From Xanthobacter aminoxidans (lineage in GTDB: Bacteria; Pseudomonadota; Alphaproteobacteria; Rhizobiales; Xanthobacteraceae), in the NCBI RefSeq assembly GCF_023571765.1, contig NZ_JAMJXC010000013.1, forward strand, positions 62,001 to 126,000: a stretch of DNA of 64,000 nt. The letters run 5' to 3'. Positions 46,956 through 57,256 of this stretch are shown here, piece by piece. Position 1 is the first letter of the stretch. Each line of letters opens with the position of its first letter. The notes under the pieces are model-generated. The model saw nothing but the letters and a program-made list of their open reading frames with translations, made no database searches and was not told the origin of the DNA. A program made the translations under genes and the position numbers.

Positions 46956-49900
46956 TCAGAAGTGGACGGCGAAGCGCGCCATGCCGCGCTGGGACAGGAA
47001 ATCCTGGCCGACATTGAGGCCGTACTCCACCTTGATCTCCAGATTGTCGCGGGTAACGGCCTGCAATCCGAGGTCGAGATTGCCCAGCACGTCCGGCAGC
47101 GGCGTGGTGGTGACGAAGCTGCCGGCAGACAGCGGCGCCCACAGGAAGCGGGCCGTCGTTTGCCAGGCATCGTTGGAGGCGAAGGACGCGCCGAGCGTCA
47201 TGTAGGGCCGGAGCACCACCCCGTCCGGCAGGTCCATCCGGCCGCCGAACTCTACCGCCGGGGTGGCGACGAAGGTGGTGAGGCTCGATCCCTGCAACGC
47301 CAGCTCGGCTCCCGTGCGGCCGAGTTCGCTGAAGCCCGGCATCTCCACGTGAATGAGGTCGAGGTCCAGCCTCGGCCGCACATAGTAGTTGGCGAACGAG
47401 AATTCGTAGGATGCCCGCAGCCGGCCGGTGACGTTGTACACATCGGAGTTGCTGGTGGCCTGACCGCCGGCGATGCCGATGGTCCGGGTGTTGTCATAGG
47501 AGACCCAGCCGGCGTCCACGGCCGCGGAGAACAGCCAGGGGCCCCACTGCCGCTTCAGGGCGACGCCGATATCGCCGCCGTTGCCGCTCGCCGAGAACCA
47601 GCCGCTGGGACTGGAGACCGACGACTGCTGGTAGGCGCCCGACAAGGCGAGGAACCAGTCCGTGGCCAGCTCGTGCTGGACTCCCGCCTGGAAGATCAGG
47701 CTGTCGGAGGCATAGCCCTGCATCTGCGAGGTGGTCGTCTGGCCGGTGTGGTCGTAGATGATCCGCGCCCAGGCGCAATTGTCCTCCCGCAGCTGGATGC
47801 TCGATGCCACGAACACGGGGCAGCTCAAGGTGCGGTCGAGGAAGGCCTGACTCTCGCCGATGCGCAGTCCCGCCGGGGCCTGGAGCAGTTGCGGGGAGAG
47901 CTGGCCCAGCGCGCTCTGGTAGGCCAGCGCCGAATTGATGTCGATGAGGCCGTTGAACACCTTGGACATGCCGCCGACATCGCCGGTGTCCCACACCCGC
48001 TGCAGGCTTCCGCCAACGGATGCCTCATTGCCCGACAGCCACACGCCCTTGGGCAGGAAGTGGGCGATGGGGCTGATGGTCAGGGAGGTATCGTCGGCAT
48101 GCACCGCCCAGCTGTAGGCAAGGCCGCTGTCCTTCGCCACCGCCGTGCTGGTCAGCTGATCCGCGACGAAGATGGTGTAGGAGTCCTTCGGCGCGATGCT
48201 GGTCGCGCGCGGATCGATGGTGCCGCTGATGGTGGCCCCGCCGACGACGCGGATCTGGTCGTTGCGGGCCGAGGCGGAATCCACGTCCACCTGTAGAACG
48301 CCGTCGGAGCCAAGACCGCCGGCGATGCTGGTGGTGGCGATCACGCCCAGCCCGCCGGGATTGACCGTACCGTGGTTGATGAAGCCCGGAGCGCCCGGCC
48401 CCGCACCGAAGGTGGCGGCGAAGGTGGAGGTGTCCCCGGCAGTCTTGACGACCGTGCCGGAATTGAACGTCGCGCCCGCCTCGTTGACGAGCCCGTTGGT
48501 GCCGCCGCCGAGATCGACGCTGCCGTTCAGCGTGCCCTTGTTGACCACGCTGTCGTCGCCGACGCCGGCCGCGATGGCCACGCCGCTGAGGCCGGAGACC
48601 GTCGCGCCCTGCGCGATGGTGACTGTGTTCTCGGTCCCGCCCGAAAGGACGATGGCAGCGGTGCCCGTGCCGCCCCGCACCACGCCGCCATCGGCGATGA
48701 GGATCTGGATCTGGCCGTTTCCGCTCGCCCCGAGGCTCTGCGCGAAGATGGCCGGCGAATTGTCGCCGGTGGCGATGGCGCTGCCGGAGACCAGCACGGT
48801 GACAGGCCCACCGGTGCCCGCGCCGCCGGCCGTGCCGAGGCCGACGCCTCCGGCAGTCGCCGCAAGGCCGCCACCGCCGCCGATGGACTGGGCCACGATC
48901 ACCGGCGCGTTGTCGCCCCGCGTCGTGGCCGTGCCGGTGAGGGAGACGTAGATGGCGCCGCCATTGCCCGAGCCGCCGCCGCTGCCCTGGATGCCGTCCT
49001 GGTTCGAGAACACCGCGCTTGCCGCCGAGCCGCCGATGCCGCCGCCGCCACCCACCGACTGGGCGAAGATGGCCGACGCGCCGGTGCCGGAGGTGACGAT
49101 GGTTCCAGCGGCGAGGGCGTAGATGTTGCCGCCATTCCCGCCCTGCCCGGCCGACCCGCCGAACGCGACGGCGCCTGTCGCGTCGGCCGAAGACGTGCCG
49201 CCGATGCCGCCGCCGCCGCCGATGGACTGGGCGAGCACGCCGAACGCATTGTCCCCCGAGGTGCGGATTACCGAGCCGGCGGCGAGATCCAAGGTGACGA
49301 TGCCGCCCTCACTGCTGCTGCCGCCATCGCCGCCCAGGGTCAGGGCGAGCGAGTGGCTGCCCGATGTCTTGGTGGAGCTGGTCGCGGCGATGCCGCCGCC
49401 GCCGCCGATGGACTGCGCCAGAACGCCGATGGAGGCATCGCCCGACGTCTGGATGGTGCCGTACACGTTGCCATAGACCTTGCCGCCGGCGCCGCCCGCA
49501 CCGCCCGAGGCTCCGAGGCCCACGGTCGCGGAGAAAATGCCGTTGCCGGAATCGGTGGCCACGGTCGAGGCCCGCCCGCCACCGCCGCCGATGGACTGAA
49601 GCACCATGCCGTTGGCGAGATCGCCGCTGGTGACGATGGTGCCCTGCTGCGTGACGTTGACGGTCTCGCCCTTGCCCGCCACGCCACCGGCACCACCGAG
49701 GGAAAATGTGGCGGTAATGGTGTTCTGCCCGCCGTTGGCGACGTTGTTGGCGACGGATGCATTGCCGCCGCCGCCGCCGATGGACTGGGCCAGAACGCCG
49801 TCGGAGCCGTCACCCAGCGTCTGGATTACGCCGTTGATGCCGATGGTGACGTTGCCGCCATTGCCACCGCCGCCGCCCGAGCCGCCCAGACTGGCGGTCA

Positions 49901-52900
49901 CGCTCGCTTTGCCGCCGGTGTCGCCGCCGGAGGACGAAGCGACGGAGGCCTTGCCGCCGCCACCGCCGATGGACTGGGCGAGGATGCCCGCGGAATTGTG
50001 CCCCTTCGTGACAAGGTGGGACGTGTCCCCGCTGCCGAACAGGACCTCGACTTTGCCGCCATATCCGCCGCTGCCGCCGCTGCCGCCCACGGTCGCGGAC
50101 AGGTCGAAGCTGTTCCCGCCCTTGCCGTCTGCGGTGGACTTGCCGGCGCCGCCGACGCCGCCCGAGCCGCCGATGGACTGGGCGACGATGGCATCCGCCG
50201 CATCGCCCGTCGTGGCGATGGTCACGGCCCCCGTAGCGGTCACGGAGACCTGGCCGCCATGACCGCCCGCCCCGCCCGTGCCGCCGACGATGGTCCCCAC
50301 CGCGATCTTGCCGCTGGTGGCATTCTGGGCGCTGCCGGCCGCGCCGCCGCCGCCGCCGATGGACTGCGCCAGGATGGCGCTCGCCCCGGTGCCGGCGGTG
50401 AAGATGTCGCCCGTATTGGAGACCGACACCGTGTTGCCGTAGCCGCCCTGGCCGCCGCTGCCGCTGAGGGACAGGGTGACGGCCGCCGTGCCGCCGGTGC
50501 CGCTGTTTCCCGTCACGGCGGCCGAGCCGCCGCCGCCACCGATGGACTGCGCCAGGATGCCGTGGCCGAAATCGCCGCTGGTGACGAGCGTGCCGGAATT
50601 GTTCACGGTGGTGAGGCCGCCGTTGCCCCCGCCCTTGCCGCTACCGCCGAGGCTGGCACCGAGATTGAGCTGCGCGCTCTGACCCGATGCGGTGGAGACG
50701 GTGGACACCGCATTGCCGCCGCCGCCGCCAATGGACTGCGCGACGATGGCGCTGGCGTGGTCGCCGGAGGTCTGCACCCGTCCGGCGTTGACCACGGTGG
50801 CCGCGCCGCCGTTGCCACCGGTCGCACCGCTCCCGCCGAGGGTGGCGGAAACATTGGCCGCGTCCGCGCCCGAGGTGGTGGAGGAGGCCGCGCCGCCCTT
50901 GCCGCCGCCGCCGCCGATGGACTGCGCGACCAGGCCATTGGAGCCGGTGCCCACGGTCACGATGGCGAAGGCGGTGGCGCTCGGGTCGGCCCCGGTGCCG
51001 TTGGTGATGATGGCGGAATAGCCGTTTCCGGCGCTGCCGCCCCCGCCGCCGATGTCCACCGACAGGCCGAGGCCGTTGCCACCCTTGCCGTCGGCCTGGC
51101 CCGTACCCGAGCCGGCCGAACCGCCGCCGCCACCGATGGACTGCACGAGAACGGCATCCGCCGCGTCGCCGGTGGTGATGATCCTGCCGCCGCCGCCGGT
51201 CGCGGACAGGGTGGCAGTGGCTTGCCCGCCATTGCCGCCCCCGCCGCCGGAACCACCGAGCGCGGCGCCGATGCTGATCTTGCCGGAAGCGGCATTGTCG
51301 GCGCTGCCGGCTGCGCCGCCGCCACCGCCGATGGATTGCACGAGGATGCCGGTGGCGCCCTGCCCGGTCGTGTAGATGCTGCCGGAGGTGGAGACCGAGG
51401 CCAACTCGCCGTCGCCGCCGCTGCCGCCCGACCCCGCCAGGGTCAGGTTGACGCCTGCCGTGCCGCCATTGGCGGCTCCAGCCGAAGTGCCCGACTTGCC
51501 GCCGCCGCCACCGATGGACTGCGCCAGGATGCCGTAGCTGAAATTGCCGAGAGTGAGGATGGTTGCGCCGTTCTCGACGGAGGCGGTGCCGCCCGTGTTG
51601 CCGGAGCCGCCGCTTCCGCCCAGCGTGGCGGTCACGGTCGCGTCGGCCTTGGTGCCGTCCGCCGCAGTATGGGAGGCGAGCGCGATGCCGCCGCCGCCGC
51701 CGATGGACTGCGCCACGATGCCGGAGGCATGGTCGCCGCCGGTCACGATGGTGCCGCCGACAGTGGTCACATAGGCGCCGCCGCCAGAATTCCCCGAACC
51801 GCCGTTACCGCCAATCCCGACCGTCAGGCCGACGGTGGACGAGGAACCTTTCGCGGCGCTTGACGACGTTGTGGCGCCACCCTTGCCGCCGCCGCCGCCG
51901 ATGGACTGCGCGACGAGACCATTGGAACCGGTGCCGAGCGTGGTGATGGCGACGCCCTGGGTGGTCGCGCTGCCGTTGTTCACCACGACCTTTTCACCCT
52001 GGCCGCCGGAGCCGCCGCCGCCGCCAACCGTGACGTCGAGGCTGGCGCTGTTGCCGCCGGCCCCGTCCGCCTTGCCCGAGCCGGCCCCGCCGTTGCCGCC
52101 ACTGCCGCCGATGGACTGGGCCAGCACGCCGTCCGAACCATTTCCGGTGGTGACGAGGCTGCCGAGCTTGGCATTATACAGGTCGACGGTCACGGCTCCG
52201 CCGTTGCCGCCGCCGCCGCCGGTTCCGCCGATCGCCGAGCCGATGGCGAACTTGCCGGTGGCCGCATTGGTGGAACTGCCCGCATTGCCGCCGCCACCAC
52301 CGATGGACTGCGCCAGGATGCCGACGCCGTCCTGCCCCTCGGTGCGGATATCGCCGGTGCTCGTGACCGTCACCGCTCCGCCGTAGGCCCCCGTCCCGCC
52401 CGTGCCGGCGAGGGCGAAGGAGAGGCTCGCGGTCTTGGCCGCGCTGGTCGCAGCGCTCGCGCCCGCCGTGCCGCCGCCGCCGCCCACCGACTGGGCGAGG
52501 ATGGCATTGGAATGGTCGCCGGTGACGAGGATGGTTCCCGAATTCGTCACGCTTACCTTGCCGCCCTCGGAGCCGGCGCCGCCCGCGCCGCCGAGGGTTG
52601 CGGTGATGGAATAGCTGCCGCCGGAGCCCTTGGCGGTGGATGAGCCGCCCTTGCCGCCACCGCCGCCCACCGATTGGGCGAGGATGCCGTTGGCCATGTC
52701 ACCGCTCGTCCTGATGGCGGCGGAATTGGTCACATAGACATTGCCGCCGTTGGAGCCGGTCCCCCCCGCTCCGCCGAGGGTCAGCGTCGCCGACACCGAC
52801 TGGCCGCCGGAGGCATGGGAATCCGCTCCCACCGATCCGCCCACGCCGCCGCCGCCCACCGACTGGGCCAGGATGGCATCCGAGAGCTTGCCGGATGTGG

Positions 52901-55900
52901 TGATCTGACCCGCGGTGGTCACTGTGACGGTGCCGCCGGAATAACCCAGGCCGCCCCCTCCCGCGAGGGATGCGCCGAGCGAGATCTTCGACGAGGCGGC
53001 CGCGTTGGAGTTGCCGCCGATGCCGCCGCCGCCGCCCACCGACTGGGCCAGGATGGCGACGGAATCTGCGCCCTTGGTCTCGATGATGGCGTCGGTATTC
53101 ACCGTGACGTTGCCGCCCGTGCCGCCACTTCCGCCTGTCGCGCCGAGGGTGAGGGTGAGGCCAGCCTGCCCGCCGCTCGCGGAGCCCGCCGCCGCGCCGC
53201 CCTTGCCACCGCCGCCACCGATGGATTGCGCCACGATGGCCGAGGCGTGATCGCCGGAGGTCTGGATGTGGATCGGCTGGGCTGAACTGGGCGTGAGGGC
53301 CGTGACCGTGACGCTTCCGCCGTTGCCGCCCTTGCCGCCCTTGCCGCCGAGGTCTGCGGAGAGGGTGAAGGACGTGTTGGAGCCCCCTGAAAGATCGGAG
53401 GCTTTGGTGCTGCTCTTGCCCGAGGCGGAGCCGCCGGTGCCGCCACCGCCGCCCACCGACTGGGCGAGAATGGCATCCGCATCGGCACCGGTCGTCGCGA
53501 TCTGCCCGGTGTCGGTCACAGTGACGTCGCCGCCCTTGCCGCCACCACCGCCCTTGCCGCCCAGCCCGACGCTCAGGTCGACGGAGCCGCCTGCGGCATC
53601 GGCCGTGCCGCCGCCCGCGGTGCCGCCGCCGCCGCCCACCGATTGCGCAAGGATGCCCCGCGCGCTGGTGCCGGACGTGGTGATGGTGCCGGACTGGATT
53701 ACCGTCACCGCATAGGCGTTGCCCGCGACATTGCCGCTTCCCCCGGCGCCGAGCCCGAGCGACACGGAGGTCTTGCCGGAAAGAGATGCGGCATTGGACG
53801 AGGTGGAGCCCACGCCGCCATTGCCACCGCCGCCGCCGACGGCCTGGGCGATGATGCCGTCGGCGAAATCGCCGGACGTGGCGATGGTGCCGGAATTGTT
53901 CACCGTCACCGTGCCGGAATTCTGGCCCGCTCCGCCCTGCCCACCCAGCGTCGCCGAGACCGTCAGGGCGACGCCGCTGGACACGCTGACGCCGAGCGCG
54001 CTCGCATCTCCGCCGGTTCCGCCGCCCCCGCCGATGGACTGCGCCAGGATGCCGGTCGAGCCGGCGCCGGAGGTCTTGATGGAGCCGGTATTGGTGGCGC
54101 TGGCGGCCATGCCGATACCGCCGTCCCCGCCCGAGCCGCCCACGCTGGCGTTGACAGTGACCGACCCTTCGACGCCTGCGGAAATGGCGTTGGCGGCGGA
54201 AGAACCGCCATTGCCGCCGCCGCCGCCGATGGACTGCACCACCATGCCCATGGAATCGAGGCCGCTGGTGACGATCTGCCCTGAATTGGTGACGGTGACG
54301 TTGCCGCCGTTGCCACCGCTGCCGCCCGATCCGCCCACCGCCGCCGCAACCGCGACATACAGGCCGCCGCTCTGCGACAGCCCGCTGCCGCCCGAACCGC
54401 CACCGCCCCCCACCGACTGGGCGAGAATGGCGGACGCGCGGTCGCCCGTGGTGACGATGCCCGCTGAGTTCGTGACGGTGACCGTGCCGCCGGAGCCACC
54501 GGACCCGCCGGAGCCGCCGATGGTCAGGGCCGCGCCTTCGACGGTGTCGGCCACCGCCTTCCCGCCCGCGCCGCCGCCGCCGCCGATGGACTGGGCCAGC
54601 AGGGCCGTGGAATAGCTGCCAGACGTGACGATGGTGACGGTGCCCGGCGCCACACCGGAATTCGTCACATAGACGTTTCCGCCATTGCCGCCGCTGCCCC
54701 CGCCGCCGCCGATGGCTGCGGACACGCCGACACCGACGCTCATGGTGCCGCCGCCGCGCCCGCCCCCGCCGCCCACGGACTGCGCGACCACACCGAGCGA
54801 ATTGTCGCCGCTGGTGACGATCGTTCCCGAATTGTAGAGCGCGGTCTTCCCGCCGTCTCCGCCCGACGCGCCCTGTCCGCCGAGGGATGCGACACCGCCC
54901 GCGCCCCCGCCGTTGCCCCCGCCCCCGCCGATGGACTGGGCCAGAACACCGTCCGAGAACTTGCCGCTGGTGGTGATGACGCCGTAATTCTTGGCGGTCG
55001 CTTCCGCACTGCCGCCGGTGCCGGACGTGCCTGAATTGCCGACGGAGCCGCCGACGGCGACACACCCCGCGGCGACGTTTGAGCATCCGCCCACGATGAG
55101 GTTGCCGCCACCGCCGCCCACCGACTGCACGAGCATTCCGTGGGCGTAATTCCCGGTGGTGGTGACCGTCCCGGTGTTGATGCCCGTGGCGTTCGCGCCC
55201 GCGCCGCTGACGGCGCCGTTCCCGCCCATGGAGACGAACACCGCATCTGCCGAGCCGCCGTTGCCGCCACCGCCCGCGACGGATTGCACCACGATGCCGA
55301 CCGAGCCATTGCCGCTGGTTGAGACCGCGCCGCCGGAGTTCAGATAGACGTTGCCCGCGGCGCCGCCCGGGCCGGCCACGCCGCCGGAGCTGCTGATGAA
55401 CCCGCCCACGGACGCGCCGTTCGCGCCGGTGCCGCCGAGGCTCTGCGCGACGATGGCGTTCGAGGCATAGCCCGAGGTCTTGACGGTCGATCCGCTTGCG
55501 ATGGTCACATTGACAACGGTGCCACTCGCAGCACTTCCGCCCGTGCCGCCGCTGCCGCCGGTCTCGTTGAGCGATTCATCAGCCGGCGCCCCATTGCCGC
55601 CCGCCCCGCCGTTGGCGGAAACGAGGATGCCATGGGCCTCATCGCCGCTTGTGGAGATGGTGACGCCGTTTTGGACCGTGACGGTAGCTGTGCCGCTCGT
55701 GCCACCCGTTCCGCCGTTGCCGCCGAAGGCCTCGGCGGCGGCATTCGCCTTACCGCCGTAGCCGCCCGCGCCGCCATTGGCAAACACCATGATGGCCGAT
55801 GCGGAGTCGCCCGTGGTGGTGATTTGTGACTGCTGCTGGACGGTTACGGAGACGGTCCCGCCATTGCCGCCTACGCCGCCGTTGCCGCCCCAGGATTCGG

Positions 55901-57080
55901 AAAAGCCGCCGTCGCTGAAGCCGCCCTGCCCGCCGGTCCCGCCATTGGACAGGGCAACGATGCCGGATTGGGCCGAGGAGACGGTGCCGGAGACCACGAC
56001 GGTAACACTTCCGGCATTGCCACCGCTGCCACCAACCTCTCCGGTTGCATTGGCAAAAGTGGAATCGGCTTCTGCGGCCGAGCCTCCTGCTCCGCCCAGG
56101 GAGACGGCAATGAGGCCAACTCCGCCCTGACTTGTCAGGGTGGCATTGGCAAGGGTGACGCTCACCGTCCCGCCGTTCCCACCCGCGCCGGCGGAGCCAC
56201 CTTGAGCCGCAGCCAGGGTGTGGACATAGCCGCTGTCCCCGCCAGCGCCACCTACCGAGACCGCGCTCACGGCCGCACCGCTGCCGCTGACAATTGTAGA
56301 CGAGGTCACCGTTATGGACGCGCTGCCGCCGTTGCCGCCGTTGCCGCCGTTGCCGCCGTCCGAATTTGCCGTGCCATAGGCTTTACCGCCGACGCCGCCG
56401 ACGCCGCCGATGGTCGAGATGATGATGCCGCCGGCCTGGGACGATAGATTGGAACCGGAGACCGTGATGGTGATGGCGCCACCATTGCCGCCTGTTTCGC
56501 CCGCACCGCCATACGCTTGGCCGAGGTTGCTGAAACCGTAGCCGCCGGCTCCTCCGGCGCCGCCCATCGAGGCGGTCGAGACCACCGTGCCGGTCGTCTG
56601 GTTGGCCGTAACGCCGGTCAGCGTCGCCGTGAATACACCGCCATCGCCGCCCGTCCCACCCGGGCCGCCCGTGCCCGTGCCGGTGCCGTGAAGGACCTTG
56701 CCATAGCCGCCCGATCCGCCAACGCCACCCTGTGTTGAACTATTGATGGCGTAGGTGCTGGTCGATCCCCCGCTGATCGTGATGGACGTGGCTCCGACGG
56801 AAGCTCCGATGCCGCCGGAGCCGCCCGTGGCGCTTTCAAAGTCGTAACGTGTGTTGGACCCGTTCGAACCGCCCGAGCCCGTTATCGTCTGGCTGAAGGG
56901 CATCGTCACCACGGTCTGCGCCGCTGCCGACCGGACCGCGACGGGCGCGGCGACCAATGCGAGGCTGCACAGGGTTGTCGTGAGCGCGGTGGACAGAAGC
57001 ATCCGCGCCGTGGAGGCGCCATACACGTTCGATGCCGTCGCCCGCGGACCACGGTTCAGCGCAATCCCATCCCCAGGCAT
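46956..57080 (-). CDS. giant type V autotransporter with Gly-rich QSIGGGGG repeats
   Basis: A protein of 3,374 residues. The N-terminus has a basic leader and hydrophobic signal (LLSTALTTTLCSLALVAAPVAV, cleavage near AAAQT, residues ~28-55). The passenger is Gly/Ser/Thr/Val-rich and built of units with two signatures: VxxSGDxAxGI(L/V)AQS(I/V)GGGGG and short GGSGGxGG turns followed by a beta strand (xVTVTNSGxI). About 35 QSIGGGGG-type motifs occur between residues ~600 and ~2785, spaced 60-70 residues apart; diverged units continue to the N-terminus. The C-terminal ~275 residues (from NCAWARIIYDHTGQ, near residue 3100) form an autotransporter beta-barrel ending in Phe (ARFAVHF). ATG 57080 follows GGGGGCGGGA; a TTG at 57095 is in frame. 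An adhesin-like role is inferred. Confidence 0.93.
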   Translation of the reverse strand: MPGDGIALNRGPRATASNVYGASTARMLLSTALTTTLCSLALVAAPVAVRSAAAQTVVTMPFSQTITGSGGSNGSNTRYDFESATGGSGGIGASVGATSITISGGSTSTYAINSSTQGGVGGSGGYGKVLHGTGTGTGGPGGTGGDGGVFTATLTGVTANQTTGTVVSTASMGGAGGAGGYGFSNLGQAYGGAGETGGNGGAITITVSGSNLSSQAGGIIISTIGGVGGVGGKAYGTANSDGGNGGNGGNGGSASITVTSSTIVSGSGAAVSAVSVGGAGGDSGYVHTLAAAQGGSAGAGGNGGTVSVTLANATLTSQGGVGLIAVSLGGAGGSAAEADSTFANATGEVGGSGGNAGSVTVVVSGTVSSAQSGIVALSNGGTGGQGGFSDGGFSESWGGNGGVGGNGGTVSVTVQQQSQITTTGDSASAIMVFANGGAGGYGGKANAAAEAFGGNGGTGGTSGTATVTVQNGVTISTSGDEAHGILVSANGGAGGNGAPADESLNETGGSGGTGGSAASGTVVNVTIASGSTVKTSGYASNAIVAQSLGGTGANGASVGGFISSSGGVAGPGGAAGNVYLNSGGAVSTSGNGSVGIVVQSVAGGGGNGGSADAVFVSMGGNGAVSGAGANATGINTGTVTTTGNYAHGMLVQSVGGGGGNLIVGGCSNVAAGCVAVGGSVGNSGTSGTGGSAEATAKNYGVITTSGKFSDGVLAQSIGGGGGNGGGAGGVASLGGQGASGGDGGKTALYNSGTIVTSGDNSLGVVAQSVGGGGGRGGGTMSVGVGVSAAIGGGGGSGGNGGNVYVTNSGVAPGTVTIVTSGSYSTALLAQSIGGGGGAGGKAVADTVEGAALTIGGSGGSGGSGGTVTVTNSAGIVTTGDRASAILAQSVGGGGGSGGSGLSQSGGLYVAVAAAVGGSGGSGGNGGNVTVTNSGQIVTSGLDSMGMVVQSIGGGGGNGGSSAANAISAGVEGSVTVNASVGGSGGDGGIGMAASATNTGSIKTSGAGSTGILAQSIGGGGGTGGDASALGVSVSSGVALTVSATLGGQGGAGQNSGTVTVNNSGTIATSGDFADGIIAQAVGGGGGNGGVGSTSSNAASLSGKTSVSLGLGAGGSGNVAGNAYAVTVIQSGTITTSGTSARGILAQSVGGGGGTAGGGTADAAGGSVDLSVGLGGKGGGGGKGGDVTVTDTGQIATTGADADAILAQSVGGGGGTGGSASGKSSTKASDLSGGSNTSFTLSADLGGKGGKGGNGGSVTVTALTPSSAQPIHIQTSGDHASAIVAQSIGGGGGKGGAAAGSASGGQAGLTLTLGATGGSGGTGGNVTVNTDAIIETKGADSVAILAQSVGGGGGIGGNSNAAASSKISLGASLAGGGGLGYSGGTVTVTTAGQITTSGKLSDAILAQSVGGGGVGGSVGADSHASGGQSVSATLTLGGAGGTGSNGGNVYVTNSAAIRTSGDMANGILAQSVGGGGGKGGSSTAKGSGGSYSITATLGGAGGAGSEGGKVSVTNSGTILVTGDHSNAILAQSVGGGGGTAGASAATSAAKTASLSFALAGTGGTGAYGGAVTVTSTGDIRTEGQDGVGILAQSIGGGGGNAGSSTNAATGKFAIGSAIGGTGGGGGNGGAVTVDLYNAKLGSLVTTGNGSDGVLAQSIGGSGGNGGAGSGKADGAGGNSASLDVTVGGGGGSGGQGEKVVVNNGSATTQGVAITTLGTGSNGLVAQSIGGGGGKGGATTSSSAAKGSSSTVGLTVGIGGNGGSGNSGGGAYVTTVGGTIVTGGDHASGIVAQSIGGGGGIALASHTAADGTKADATVTATLGGSGGSGNTGGTASVENGATILTLGNFSYGILAQSIGGGGGKSGTSAGAANGGTAGVNLTLAGSGGSGGDGELASVSTSGSIYTTGQGATGILVQSIGGGGGAAGSADNAASGKISIGAALGGSGGGGGNGGQATATLSATGGGGRIITTGDAADAVLVQSIGGGGGSAGSGTGQADGKGGNGLGLSVDIGGGGGSAGNGYSAIITNGTGADPSATAFAIVTVGTGSNGLVAQSIGGGGGKGGAASSTTSGADAANVSATLGGSGATGGNGGAATVVNAGRVQTSGDHASAIVAQSIGGGGGNAVSTVSTASGQSAQLNLGASLGGSGKGGGNGGLTTVNNSGTLVTSGDFGHGILAQSIGGGGGSAAVTGNSGTGGTAAVTLSLSGSGGQGGYGNTVSVSNTGDIFTAGTGASAILAQSIGGGGGAAGSAQNATSGKIAVGTIVGGTGGAGGHGGQVSVTATGAVTIATTGDAADAIVAQSIGGSGGVGGAGKSTADGKGGNSFDLSATVGGSGGSGGYGGKVEVLFGSGDTSHLVTKGHNSAGILAQSIGGGGGKASVASSSGGDTGGKASVTASLGGSGGGGGNGGNVTIGINGVIQTLGDGSDGVLAQSIGGGGGNASVANNVANGGQNTITATFSLGGAGGVAGKGETVNVTQQGTIVTSGDLANGMVLQSIGGGGGRASTVATDSGNGIFSATVGLGASGGAGGAGGKVYGNVYGTIQTSGDASIGVLAQSIGGGGGIAATSSTKTSGSHSLALTLGGDGGSSSEGGIVTLDLAAGSVIRTSGDNAFGVLAQSIGGGGGIGGTSSADATGAVAFGGSAGQGGNGGNIYALAAGTIVTSGTGASAIFAQSVGGGGGIGGSAASAVFSNQDGIQGSGGGSGNGGAIYVSLTGTATTRGDNAPVIVAQSIGGGGGLAATAGGVGLGTAGGAGTGGPVTVLVSGSAIATGDNSPAIFAQSLGASGNGQIQILIADGGVVRGGTGTAAIVLSGGTENTVTIAQGATVSGLSGVAIAAGVGDDSVVNKGTLNGSVDLGGGTNGLVNEAGATFNSGTVVKTAGDTSTFAATFGAGPGAPGFINHGTVNPGGLGVIATTSIAGGLGSDGVLQVDVDSASARNDQIRVVGGATISGTIDPRATSIAPKDSYTIFVADQLTSTAVAKDSGLAYSWAVHADDTSLTISPIAHFLPKGVWLSGNEASVGGSLQRVWDTGDVGGMSKVFNGLIDINSALAYQSALGQLSPQLLQAPAGLRIGESQAFLDRTLSCPVFVASSIQLREDNCAWARIIYDHTGQTTTSQMQGYASDSLIFQAGVQHELATDWFLALSGAYQQSSVSSPSGWFSASGNGGDIGVALKRQWGPWLFSAAVDAGWVSYDNTRTIGIAGGQATSNSDVYNVTGRLRASYEFSFANYYVRPRLDLDLIHVEMPGFSELGRTGAELALQGSSLTTFVATPAVEFGGRMDLPDGVVLRPYMTLGASFASNDAWQTTARFLWAPLSAGSFVTTTPLPDVLGNLDLGLQAVTRDNLEIKVEYGLNVGQDFLSQRGMARFAVHF
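49900..52350 (-). repeat. five-unit higher-order repeat (~970 bp) inside the autotransporter passenger
   Basis: Motif positions repeat in a fixed order. Units whose linker reads ...SGKISIG/SGKIAVG/TGKFAIG occur near 51328, 50357 and 52298, i.e. 971 and 970 bp apart. The units with ...TADGKGGN/QADGKGGN/KADGAGGN linkers occur near 51136, 50170 and 52107, 966 and 971 bp apart. Each copy holds five ~65-residue units, indicating amplification of a five-unit block. Positions were counted by hand. Confidence 0.75.
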
Positions 57081-57256
57081 TCCCGCCCCCAGCAAAGCCT
57101 ACGGTAGGATATTGTTGTCCTGGGGGTGAAAGCGCAACCGTTGGAGATGGCTCGCCCACCAAAAAGCCGCCGCCAGAGGTTGCGTGGCTAAAGGACCGAA
57201 AGGGACGCCTACGGGACTATCACGACCACGCAGGCGCCTTTCTCAGTGCGGTGCGC

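Noticed and set aside
48372-51863. Very long plus-strand open frame (over 1,100 codons), Pro/Ala/Arg-rich, and similar ones through 55 kb
   Set aside because: They lie opposite the autotransporter gene. The compositional bias of the repeats (GGC codons read backwards as GCC and CCG) removes stops. There is no ribosome-binding site, signal or domain, and the minus-strand protein has clear family features.
48870-55300. Regular short repeats resembling a CRISPR-like array
   Set aside because: The repeated ~20-25 bp segments are the codons for the QSIGGGGG motif in an unbroken frame. Spacers are themselves repetitive and coding, and no cas genes are present.
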